64,000 nt of DNA from Acidilobaceae archaeon (GTDB lineage: Archaea; Thermoproteota; Thermoprotei_A; Sulfolobales; Acidilobaceae): assembly GCA_027046245.1 (NCBI GenBank), contig JALTZJ010000026.1, positions 1-64,000 of the forward strand, read 5' to 3'. Position 1 is the stretch's first letter. Every line of letters begins with the position of its first letter. The translations under genes and the position numbers were made by a program. This document shows, piece by piece, positions 17,429 through 24,425 of the stretch. Under the pieces are notes generated by a model. The model was not told where the DNA came from and did not search any database. It saw only the letters and a list, made by a program, of their open reading frames with translations.

Positions 17429-17884
17429 TCACTTCTTCTTCTTGGTGACTCCCACGGTCATGCCTAGCCTGCCAGTGGTCCTCGTCCTCTGCCCCCTCAC
17501 CTTGAGGCCTAGCCTGTGCCTTATCCCGCGCCAGCTACCGATCTTCATCTCCCTTTCTATGTCCCTCCTGGCGTAGAAGATGAGGTCGTGACCTATCAGG
17601 TGCATGTCGTTGCCGGTCTCATAATCCTTCCTCCTATTATATAGCCATGCAGGTAGCCCCAGCTTGGTTATGTCCTTTAGGACCTCGTCCAGCTTCCTTA
17701 TCTCCTCCGCGGTCAGGAACCCCACTCTCTTGTCGGGGTCGAGGCCGAGCATCCGTATAATCGCTAGTGCGGTCGTGTAGCCTATGCCCTTGACAAGGGC
17801 TATCCCGTAGGGAAGTTTAAGCCTGCCATCTATGTCGACGCCTGCAATCCTAACTATATACTTGAATCCCTGCTCCTCAGACAA
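17429..17884 (-). CDS. rps13: Small ribosomal subunit protein uS13
   Basis: A 151-residue uS13 protein with VRIAGVDIDGRLKLPYGIAL, VKGIGYTTALAI and the C-terminal WRGIRHRLGLKVRGQRTRTT. First gene of the ribosomal operon, divergent from srp54. Confidence 0.96.
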   Translation of the reverse strand: MSEEQGFKYIVRIAGVDIDGRLKLPYGIALVKGIGYTTALAIIRMLGLDPDKRVGFLTAEEIRKLDEVLKDITKLGLPAWLYNRRKDYETGNDMHLIGHDLIFYARRDIEREMKIGSWRGIRHRLGLKVRGQRTRTTGRLGMTVGVTKKKK

Positions 17885-17973
17885 CCCAAGCTACCCCTAA
17901 CTAAGCCCCTCCCAGTGGAACCTAATAAAGCGGCGCCGCCCTCCCCTTAACAGTTTTTGGAGGCCAGCGGGTA

Positions 17974-19296
17974 ATGCTAGACGGTGTCAGGAAGGCGGTT
18001 ACCAAGTTCCTAAAGGGGGGCGGAACCTATCAGAGAGCCGTAGAGGAGCTGCTGCGAGACATTCAGAGAGAGCTGATACGGGCAGACGTGAATGTGAGGC
18101 TGGTATTCGACCTGACGAGGAGGGTTAAGGAGAGGGCGCTCAAGGAGGAGCCTCCCCCCGGCGTTTCGAGGAGGGACTGGGTAATAAAGATACTATACGA
18201 GGAGATGTCGAGGCTCTTCGGAGGCGACGTTGAGCCGAGCGTGGAGCCTCCACGAACCCCCTGGGTCGTACTACTCGTGGGTGTCCAGGGCTCGGGTAAG
18301 ACTACTACTGCAGGCAAGCTGGCAGCGTTCTACGCGAGGAGAGGCTACAAGGTGGGCCTGGTAAGCACTGACACGCACAGGCCCGGGGCATACGAGCAGC
18401 TCGAGAGACTAGCGAGGCAGGCGGGCGCACTCTTCTATGGAGAGAAGGAGGGCGACCCCGCAGGGATAGCTGAGAGAGGGCTCAAGTTCATGCTAGAGAG
18501 AGGCGCTGAGGTAATAATAATAGATACTGCCGGCCGCCACGGCTACGGAGAGGAGGAGAAGCTCCTAGAGGAGATGCGTAGGATACAGGAGAAGGTGAAG
18601 CCGGACGAGGTAATTCTGGTGCTCGACGCAGGTATAGGCCAGAAAGCAGGGAGCCTGGCAAAGAGGTTCCACGAGGCAACCCCAATAGGCAGCATAATAG
18701 TGACGAAGATGGATGGGACAGCCAGAGGAGGAGGCGCCCTAACAGCAGCTGCAGTCACAGGGGCTAGGATCAAGTTCATAGGTACGGGGGAGAAACTAGA
18801 GGAGCTGGAACCCTTCGCTCCCAGGAGATTCGCCGCGAGAATCCTAGGCTTAGGAGACCTAGAAGGCCTACTAGAGCGGCTCAAGGCCGTAGAGGAAGCT
18901 AAGCAGCTTGAAGAGGCAGCCGAGGACATACTAAAGGGTAAGATCAACATGAGAGTCATCTACAGGCAGCTACAGGCGACGAGAAAACTTGGCCCCCTAA
19001 GCAAGGTACTCCAGATGCTGCCAGCAGCGAGCCTCTTCACAAACATGAACGACGAGGCACTGAAGCTCGGGGAGGAGAAGATAAAGAAGTGGCTAGCAAT
19101 AATAGAGAGCATGACGTACGAGGAGCTAGACAACCCCGACATAATAGACAAAAGAAGGATGCGCAGGATAGCTATCGGCAGCGGCACCAGCGTGGAAGAC
19201 GTGAGAGAGCTACTAGCATACTACAAAGGCCTAAAGACTATGATGAAGAAGCTAAGAAGGGACAGGAGGCTGCTCCGCCGCCTTGGAATCGAGTAG
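17974..19296 (+). CDS. srp54: Signal recognition particle 54 kDa protein
   Basis: A 440-residue SRP GTPase. The N domain (residues 1-90) is followed by the G domain with GVQGSGKTTTAGKLA (G1), DTHRPGAYEQL (G2), IDTAGRHG (G3), TKMDGTARGGG (G4), and the C-terminal methionine-bearing M domain from about residue 300 (INMRVIYRQLQATRKLGPL, LQMLPAASLF). It binds signal peptides and 7S RNA and docks with FtsY. Start ATG 17974. The next gene overlaps its 3' end by 14 bases. Confidence 0.97.
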   Translation: MLDGVRKAVTKFLKGGGTYQRAVEELLRDIQRELIRADVNVRLVFDLTRRVKERALKEEPPPGVSRRDWVIKILYEEMSRLFGGDVEPSVEPPRTPWVVLLVGVQGSGKTTTAGKLAAFYARRGYKVGLVSTDTHRPGAYEQLERLARQAGALFYGEKEGDPAGIAERGLKFMLERGAEVIIIDTAGRHGYGEEEKLLEEMRRIQEKVKPDEVILVLDAGIGQKAGSLAKRFHEATPIGSIIVTKMDGTARGGGALTAAAVTGARIKFIGTGEKLEELEPFAPRRFAARILGLGDLEGLLERLKAVEEAKQLEEAAEDILKGKINMRVIYRQLQATRKLGPLSKVLQMLPAASLFTNMNDEALKLGEEKIKKWLAIIESMTYEELDNPDIIDKRRMRRIAIGSGTSVEDVRELLAYYKGLKTMMKKLRRDRRLLRRLGIE

Positions 19297-19906
19297 CAAC
19301 TGCGCTACAGCCAGAATACATGTAGCGAAGCGCCTCCTATCAATAGAAGAGGCAGGATTATTCATAGCCTCAAGCATACTACTATCACACGGCATCCGCC
19401 CCTGCACAATAGCGGTAGTAAGGCTACATAGAACCTGGATAATAGCGCCCTCCTGGAGTATACGCCAATTCAGGCCAGACGAAGACTCGAGAACAGGCTG
19501 GATAAAAGCAGTCCTACGCGGCAAGAAACTAGGCGCAATGTTAACACCAATAGAAGCAACGATAGAAGAAGCGCTCAACTCTATAGGTGTTAGACCGCAG
19601 AGAGAGCAGCTATGCATAGCAGAGGAGAAGCCACCAACACTTAGAGCACTAGAAGCCGCTGCAAAAGCGGCACTCGAAGGCAAACAAATAATCTACGCAA
19701 CTAAACGGGAGTGCAGCAAGGCACCAACACTAGGAGCACCAGCACCCATAGCACCCGCAATAGTAAACATAGCAGCAGACAGGCTACAAGCAGGGCTAAG
19801 CCCAGCCCCAGGATTCCCCCGCGGAAAAGCACCCCTCCAGGGGAGAAGACTAGTCCCGAGGGAGGGGGATGAGGAGAAAGGGAGTCTCCTGAAACGTGGG
19901 ATGTAG
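19283..19906 (+). CDS. Unrecognised protein translationally coupled to srp54
   Basis: A 207-residue protein starting at TTG 19283, inside the last codons of srp54. I do not recognise a family. Visible features are an alpha/beta-looking first half (IEEAGLFIASSILLSHGIRP, TIAVVRLHRTWIIAPSWSIR), an Ala-rich helix around residues 115-130, and a Pro/Gly/Arg-rich tail from about residue 165 that looks disordered. Codon use is like its neighbours up to that tail. The tail may be overextended, since it runs into a GC-rich repeat-like stretch. Overlap with srp54 argues it is expressed. Confidence 0.5.
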   Translation: MESSSNCATARIHVAKRLLSIEEAGLFIASSILLSHGIRPCTIAVVRLHRTWIIAPSWSIRQFRPDEDSRTGWIKAVLRGKKLGAMLTPIEATIEEALNSIGVRPQREQLCIAEEKPPTLRALEAAAKAALEGKQIIYATKRECSKAPTLGAPAPIAPAIVNIAADRLQAGLSPAPGFPRGKAPLQGRRLVPREGDEEKGSLLKRGM

Positions 19907-20064
19907 AAAGCCGGAACACCCCACCCCTCCCATCGAGCCCCCTGGAGGGGCGCTCCGCAAAGGGGGGAGAGAATTTCTACACGGAGATCCGGCACATAGT
20001 ATAAGTGCCGGGGCATTGCTCGTCATTTCCTCCTCGGAGCCCTAGACAGCGGGTGGGGGCTCGA
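19907..20064. other. Intergenic GC-rich hairpin region
   Basis: CCCCTCC at 19924-19930 pairs with GGAGGGG at 19944-19950 (7 bp, 13-base loop). It is followed by CTCCGC (19953-19958) and AGGGGGGAGAG (19961-19971), a pair of words that recurs at 49295-49313 in another intergenic region. Confidence 0.4.
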
Positions 20065-20484
20065 TTGCCTGTATCCAGCCTACTAGACTCTATCCTAGGA
20101 TTCTCCCTCGGAGAGATAATCGTGCTAGAGAACACAGCTAGCATTATTCATTTCCTAGCGGGAGTAGCGATAGCGCTCTCGGGCTGCCCCCTCAGAGGCC
20201 TCGCCATATACACTGCCTACCAGGCCGGAATGGTGCTTGTGAAGTTCGCAGTAGCGGACTGGTACACGATAGGAGACCTAGACTGGGACCTAGTAGGGGA
20301 CGAGCTAGAATTCCTCGCAGGGCTAGGACTAGTGCTGGGACTAGGAATGGGCGGCAGACTATCAAAGGCTAGGTCCGCTAGGCTACTCTGTAACGTCAAG
20401 GTACTCGCAGCCATCTTCGGAGCAGCAGCCCTCTACTGGACAATACTACTAGTCAATGGATGGACGCCTCCATCTAAACCATGA
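20065..20484 (+). CDS. Small integral membrane protein of unknown function
   Basis: I place the start at TTG 20065 (139 residues) because GGGTGGGGG lies just upstream and the 20 residues before it look non-coding. About four hydrophobic helices are visible: around NTASIIHFLAGVAIALSG, LAIYTAYQAGMVLVKF, FLAGLGLVLGLG and VLAAIFGAAALYWTILLV. A conserved-looking acidic loop GDLDWDLVGDELEF separates helices 2 and 3. It resembles small archaeal membrane proteins without assigned function. It converges on the gene at 20772. Confidence 0.5.
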   Translation: MPVSSLLDSILGFSLGEIIVLENTASIIHFLAGVAIALSGCPLRGLAIYTAYQAGMVLVKFAVADWYTIGDLDWDLVGDELEFLAGLGLVLGLGMGGRLSKARSARLLCNVKVLAAIFGAAALYWTILLVNGWTPPSKP

Positions 20485-20771
20485 ATAAAATCTAGCCTTG
20501 CTATAGACATCCTTGTTTGAAGCCGCCAGGCTATACCCGCTCAAAGCGGGAGTTAGTTAAGCACATACGGTCACGTGGCACTGCTTCACAACTACCCTTA
20601 GTCCTAAGTCTAGTATCTCAGCCTCCCACCTCACCGTCGTGGATGGGGAAGCCCGGTAAAACCCTGGGGGCTTTCCGAGGCCGATAAGCCCCCAGACGTT
20701 CTATGTAGGCCCCGCGAGGCGGCCTTTGCATTTTAAGCTCTATCACGGAGAGGCACGGACCTTCTTATCGT
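20485..20771. ncRNA. Candidate structured RNA between convergent genes
   Basis: No protein frame is supported here, but three strong hairpins lie in series. CCCGCT 20536-20541 pairs with AGCGGG 20545-20550. CTGGGGGCTT 20664-20673 pairs perfectly with AAGCCCCCAG 20686-20695 around a 12-base loop. AGGC 20707-20710 plus CGC 20713-20715 pair with GCG 20719-20721 plus GCCT 20722-20725. An alternative fold pairs GGAAGCCCGGT (20647-20657) with ACC and GGGCTTTCC (20661-20676), excluding the second hairpin. It matches no tRNA, RNase P or SRP RNA pattern that I know. Transcription strand is unknown. Confidence 0.3.
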
Positions 20772-21251
20772 TTATCTAACGAGTTTTCCTTCGCGCCTTA
20801 GAACCTCAATGATCAGGTTCACGGCGTCATTCATTGAAACACTCTTAACAATTAAGTCGCGGTTACCGACAATTTCACGCCATTCTCTCAGAGAGGATGG
20901 GTCGTTACACGATTCCGTTAGCCCATAGCTCACTTTACATATGGCAACGAAATCGCTTGGGTAGAAGCGCGTTGGCAAGCCGCTAATCGCGACATAGCCG
21001 CTTCTATACTCGTCTAGGTAGCCTACAGCTATTACGTTGCCTTCTAGCTTGCTGGCTAGTCTTAGCGCGTGAGCAGCCAGGTGTATAGGTCCCTTTGCCG
21101 CAGTCTCCCTCCTGACCTGAACGCCTTCCAGGCTATTGCTCTCAACTGCGAGTCTATCTATCTCTATGACGCGGCCAGCTATCATTATGTGCCACGTTAG
21201 CTCCTTCAGCGCCTTGGTGGCCGCCTCGGGGAGCCTGTTAGGCAAATACAT
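20772..21251 (-). CDS. Unrecognised soluble protein
   Basis: Start placed at ATG 21251 (159 residues) since GGGGTGG lies a few bases upstream; an open frame continues to 21290. The protein has a helical N-terminus (LPNRLPEAATKALKEL), a central part with SGYVAISGLPTRFYPSDFVA and a C-terminal helix VSMNDAVNLIIEVLRREGKL. No known motif is evident. The gene stands alone, with an AT-rich upstream region shared divergently with the gene at 21639. Confidence 0.5.
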   Translation of the reverse strand: MYLPNRLPEAATKALKELTWHIMIAGRVIEIDRLAVESNSLEGVQVRRETAAKGPIHLAAHALRLASKLEGNVIAVGYLDEYRSGYVAISGLPTRFYPSDFVAICKVSYGLTESCNDPSSLREWREIVGNRDLIVKSVSMNDAVNLIIEVLRREGKLVR

Positions 21252-21638
21252 CGCCACCCCACTCCGGGGGCTACCTTTTGTAGTTGACACAGCTACGCAC
21301 TCCTAGGGCTAAACTGTTCACTCGGGATACAAATAAGGCTTTACTTGCACTCAAGCCTATATTTACAGTTATCTGGAACGACATATACGAAATGTAGTTC
21401 ATATCTAAGGCCTGCCCCGCTTATTCCTCATTTACCTAGCATAGCTACCTTTCATATATTTCATAGATGTACTTTCTCGGCTCCTCCCTACCATAACTCT
21501 TAGCATCACTCCTACACTTATAGCAACTAGTATATTTAAATATAAGCAACTAGTAATGCAGTGTTGTTTGAGCAAAGTTTAATACTAGAATGCTTAAAGT
21601 AGTGGAATGCTAGTGCAATGGGCGGGGTTTCATGAACA
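21252..21638. other. AT-rich divergent intergenic region
   Basis: Long non-coding stretch, markedly more AT-rich than the neighbours, between divergent unrecognised genes. It carries several TATA-like elements and the repeat-flanked palindrome at 21522-21555. No reading frame or RNA gene is supported. Confidence 0.5.
21522..21555 (+). promoter_or_regulatory. Palindromic TATA element flanked by 11-bp direct repeats
   Basis: AGCAACTAGTA occurs at 21522-21532 and again at 21545-21555, in the same orientation. Between and overlapping the first copy lies the perfect 14-bp palindrome TATATTTAAATATA (21531-21544). The layout looks like a promoter core bracketed by two activator or repressor sites, upstream of the gene at 21639. 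Confidence 0.5.
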
Positions 21639-22460
21639 GTGGGGGAGGGACCAGTTAGCCTCCCTGAGGCGAGATTTAAAAGATACAAGAACGCAGTAAG
21701 GCTGAAGGCTGATACCCTGAGAGAGTTAGTTGAGCATCTCGCTGATACGGCAGTGACTTATAGATCCGCGGCGAGAGGCGCCACAGTAACCCTTCTACAG
21801 GCGATGATAGAGTATAGCGGTGGGTTCAGGGAGGCGCGTATCTGGGTAGCGCCTGACGGCGTCTATGGAGCGAGTAATGTAAGGAGGGGCGAACTGCCGG
21901 AGAGCGACTTCTACACTGCACTCGTAGAGATAATGGAGACTACAGTGGATCTAATGAAATTCGACCACGAGGTTCTAGGCTATAAAGGAATAGAGGTATA
22001 CTATGCTCCTCACGGCGACGAAAAAAGATTAGTGGCGAAGCTCCTCGGCGTACAGGAGACAGAAGAGCATGAAGAAGAAGTAGCGGCGGAGCCCGGGGTA
22101 GCAGAGGAGGAGCCAGAGGAAACCGTGGAGAGCAAGGAAGAACCAGCCTTTCTATTATCCGAGGTGCAGGGAAAGGAGGGTCTACTCGAGAAATGCCTTA
22201 GGACATTATCAGTGTACTGTGCCCATGGCTGCGACGTAGAAGACCCGTTAAGGGCGCTATCAGAGGATACCCCTGTGATACTCTACGGCGACGGTCCTAG
22301 CTACGTGTGCGTGGTGCCAGAGATGAGCAGCGAGTGTGAATACCGGGTTATATACTTGGGGTTCAAGCAGAGCTGGGAAAAATGCCTCGGAAAAAGGGAC
22401 GTTGAGAAACTAGTGGATAACCTAGTCAGGAAGGAAGGCTTTGAAGCCCTCCGAATATAA
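21639..22460 (+). CDS. Unrecognised two-domain acidic protein
   Basis: A 273-residue protein from GTG 21639. Residues about 1-135 form one alpha/beta domain (VRLKADTLRELVEHLADTA; FREARIWVAPDGVYGASNVR). Residues about 137-168 are a Glu-rich linker (EEHEEEVAAEPGVAEEEPEE). Residues about 170-273 form a second domain with six cysteines, including CLRTLSVYCAHGC and SSECEYRV. No family is recognised. The promoter region has an operator-like site. It converges on the Roadblock operon. Confidence 0.55.
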   Translation: MGEGPVSLPEARFKRYKNAVRLKADTLRELVEHLADTAVTYRSAARGATVTLLQAMIEYSGGFREARIWVAPDGVYGASNVRRGELPESDFYTALVEIMETTVDLMKFDHEVLGYKGIEVYYAPHGDEKRLVAKLLGVQETEEHEEEVAAEPGVAEEEPEETVESKEEPAFLLSEVQGKEGLLEKCLRTLSVYCAHGCDVEDPLRALSEDTPVILYGDGPSYVCVVPEMSSECEYRVIYLGFKQSWEKCLGKRDVEKLVDNLVRKEGFEALRI

Positions 22461-22516
22461 TATGTTAAAGTATTCTTATGTGGAATCGTGGTGTTCCCAG
22501 TTGCTACGCCGCAGAG

Positions 22517-22536
22517 AAGCCCTCATAATAGGGCTT
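22517..22536. terminator. Hairpin between convergent genes
   Basis: AAGCCC at 22517-22522 and GGGCTT at 22531-22536 form a 6-bp stem with an 8-base AT-rich loop, in the 116-base gap between two converging genes. It could end transcripts from either strand. Confidence 0.35.
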
Positions 22537-22576
22537 ATGCCAGCCCTCTGGGCGCGACGGCAAAAAGCTTGCTGCT

Positions 22577-23362
22577 TTATCCGCTCTCGGCTTTCTTCTC
22601 CTCAGTTGATGGAGCCTTCGCTATAGGCTCCCTCGGAGCGTTGCGATAGATGAACATTCCTATAACCGAGCCGCCTAGGACTCCTGCAGCGATGGCTACT
22701 ATCGGGTTCATAGTTGCTATGTAGCCTAGCGAGCCAAGGATGACGCCGCCTATGAAGCCCTCTAGTGCAGCTATTCTGGCTGCTTCTCCTGTTCTAATGT
22801 ACTCCACCTTCCTGCCCGTTCCAGTTATGAGCCTGCCGCAGCTGGGGCACTTCTTGAAGCGCACTACTCTGCCGCAGAAGGGGCAGACGTCGCTTCTGAA
22901 GGGTATAGTGCGGCCACATCTAGGGCACTTGTATATCTCTAGGGTTAAGTCGTGCCTGCAGTAGGGGCAGTAGACTCTATAGCCCTCTAGGTAGCTAGAT
23001 GCTATCTGCGTTGCCTCCTCTGTTATTTTGCGTTGCCCCTCTATTAGTAGGAGTAGCCCTTTGCTGCGAGACACGCTTATGACTCTCCCGCTCTGCACGA
23101 AGACTACTACGCTGTTTATCTCTTCGTTTATAAGATCGGCTATGTAGATCTCGGCTGCAGTGGCTAGGTCAACTGCTAGTGCTGCGGCGGTCTCAGCCCT
23201 CTCCTGATCCATGCCAGTATAAGCTAGGGGGAATCCCTCGCTAACTATAACAGAGTACTCGATACCATCGAGTTTGTTTAAAAAATCGGTTACATCCTGG
23301 GCTAGCTCGCTTATATCCTTCTGCTCCTGGAGCCTCTCTCGGCCCGCGGGGGTTTCACTCAA
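22577..23362 (-). CDS. Roadblock/LC7 domain protein with zinc ribbons and C-terminal membrane helices
   Basis: A 261-residue multidomain protein. Residues about 15-125 resemble a Roadblock/LC7 domain (LDGIEYSVIVSEGFPLAYTG; NSVVVFVQSGRVISVSRSKG). Then follow four CxxC pairs: CPYC, CPRC, CPFC and CPSC, giving two zinc-ribbon-like modules at about 130-180. Two hydrophobic helices (about 200-240; GFIGGVILGSLGYIATM and VAIAAGVLGGSVIGMFIY) end in a charged tail. The layout suggests a membrane-attached scaffold. It is the last gene of a three-gene operon with another Roadblock protein. Confidence 0.65.
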   Translation of the reverse strand: MSETPAGRERLQEQKDISELAQDVTDFLNKLDGIEYSVIVSEGFPLAYTGMDQERAETAAALAVDLATAAEIYIADLINEEINSVVVFVQSGRVISVSRSKGLLLLIEGQRKITEEATQIASSYLEGYRVYCPYCRHDLTLEIYKCPRCGRTIPFRSDVCPFCGRVVRFKKCPSCGRLITGTGRKVEYIRTGEAARIAALEGFIGGVILGSLGYIATMNPIVAIAAGVLGGSVIGMFIYRNAPREPIAKAPSTEEKKAESG

Positions 23363-23378
23363 AGGCTCCAGCCTCTTG

Positions 23379-23909
23379 TTACCTGACTATAACTTCTATC
23401 ACTAGCGGGTCTTCAGGGTTCTTCTGCGGGTGTATCTTGACCCTCACCTGTGCGTTGGGCCTGACCTTCCTGATAGCCTTCCTCACAATTGCGGCTGCTA
23501 CGAAGCTTTCGGGGCTCAGCGTGAAGGCTATGCCCTTCTTGGCTAGTAGCATTGACACCGGCTTGAACACGCTGTCATGTATCTTTATTACGTACTTGTC
23601 TCCCTGGTCTGCTCCGTCCTCAGGCGTCTCAACTTCTACGTTATTGCTGATACCTAGCATCTTGAAGGCTTTCGGTATGTCCTCCTTGAGATCCTTGATC
23701 TCGTGGACCTCGAAGCCTATCTCCTCTAGCATCTCCTCTAGGAACTCGCCCACGTCCTTTATGAGTAGCTGGGTCATAGCGGCGCTGCCGCTACCCAGGG
23801 TTCTGTTTAGGGCGATTTGGTATCCAGCTATTATCGCATTTATGAGACCCGAGGGCAAGGCCACCTTCTCCTCCAAGGTAAACTTTCCCTCCTTATAACC
23901 GTCACTCAT
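23379..23909 (-). CDS. Unrecognised protein between two Roadblock genes
   Basis: A 176-residue soluble alpha/beta protein, no family recognised. The N-terminal half is helical (SGLINAIIAGYQIALNRTLG; DVGEFLEEMLEEIGFEVHEI). The C-terminal half has KYVIKIHDSVFKPVSMLLAK and strands VRVKIHPQKNPEDPLVIEVI. Gaps of 16 bases to the gene downstream and 22 bases to the gene upstream place it firmly in the Roadblock operon, so it may bind one of those proteins. Confidence 0.55.
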   Translation of the reverse strand: MSDGYKEGKFTLEEKVALPSGLINAIIAGYQIALNRTLGSGSAAMTQLLIKDVGEFLEEMLEEIGFEVHEIKDLKEDIPKAFKMLGISNNVEVETPEDGADQGDKYVIKIHDSVFKPVSMLLAKKGIAFTLSPESFVAAAIVRKAIRKVRPNAQVRVKIHPQKNPEDPLVIEVIVR

Positions 23910-23931
23910 GGCCCCTCCACCCCCTCAGGGG

Positions 23932-24294
23932 CTAGAGGGTGTTAGCTATCCTGGGGGCTTGCTTCTTCATCTCATACCTTAGCCTGCCTAGAACTGCCTG
24001 GCTTCTGTCGGCTAGCAGAGCTACTATGTTGTCGCCTATATCGTGGATTAGCAGGTAGTGGCCGGGGAATTCTAGTGTCGTTATCTCTGGCCTGCCGATC
24101 TGCAGCTCGCCGCCCAGCTGCTCTATCGAGCCGAGGACGGCGGTAACCATTGCTGCGAACGCGTCTTCGTCTAGGTTTAGCGTGCCGGTGGCAGCCTTGT
24201 CTATGACGAAGCCCTCCTTGCTAACAATGAATACGGCGACAACTCCGGGTATCCGGGTTATGTCGCTTAGTATCCTTTGCACGGGGCTAGACAA
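23932..24294 (-). CDS. Roadblock/LC7 domain protein (MglB-like)
   Basis: A 120-residue single-domain protein. It has the helix SPVQRILSDITRIPGVVAV, the strand FIVSKEGFVIDKA, a central helix AFAAMVTAVLGSIEQLGGEL, then TLEFPGHYLLIHDIGDNIVA, the usual Roadblock order. Such proteins dimerise and act with small Ras-like GTPases (MglA/MglB, Rag/Ragulator). No GTPase gene is nearby. First gene of its operon; upstream at 24332-24343 is a CCGTT/AACGG inverted repeat and a TATA-like AATTTATAC near 24380. Confidence 0.75.
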   Translation of the reverse strand: MSSPVQRILSDITRIPGVVAVFIVSKEGFVIDKAATGTLNLDEDAFAAMVTAVLGSIEQLGGELQIGRPEITTLEFPGHYLLIHDIGDNIVALLADRSQAVLGRLRYEMKKQAPRIANTL

Positions 24295-24425
24295 TTCGTC
24301 CCTTCACCCCTCACCTGTTACCGTTCAATAACCGTTTTAACGGGTCAGCCTTAATGAAGCCTAGATAATTGTTGCGTATAAATTAGTGTTTTCAATGAAT
24401 CATGGAAGGAGTGGGGTAGGTTAAG

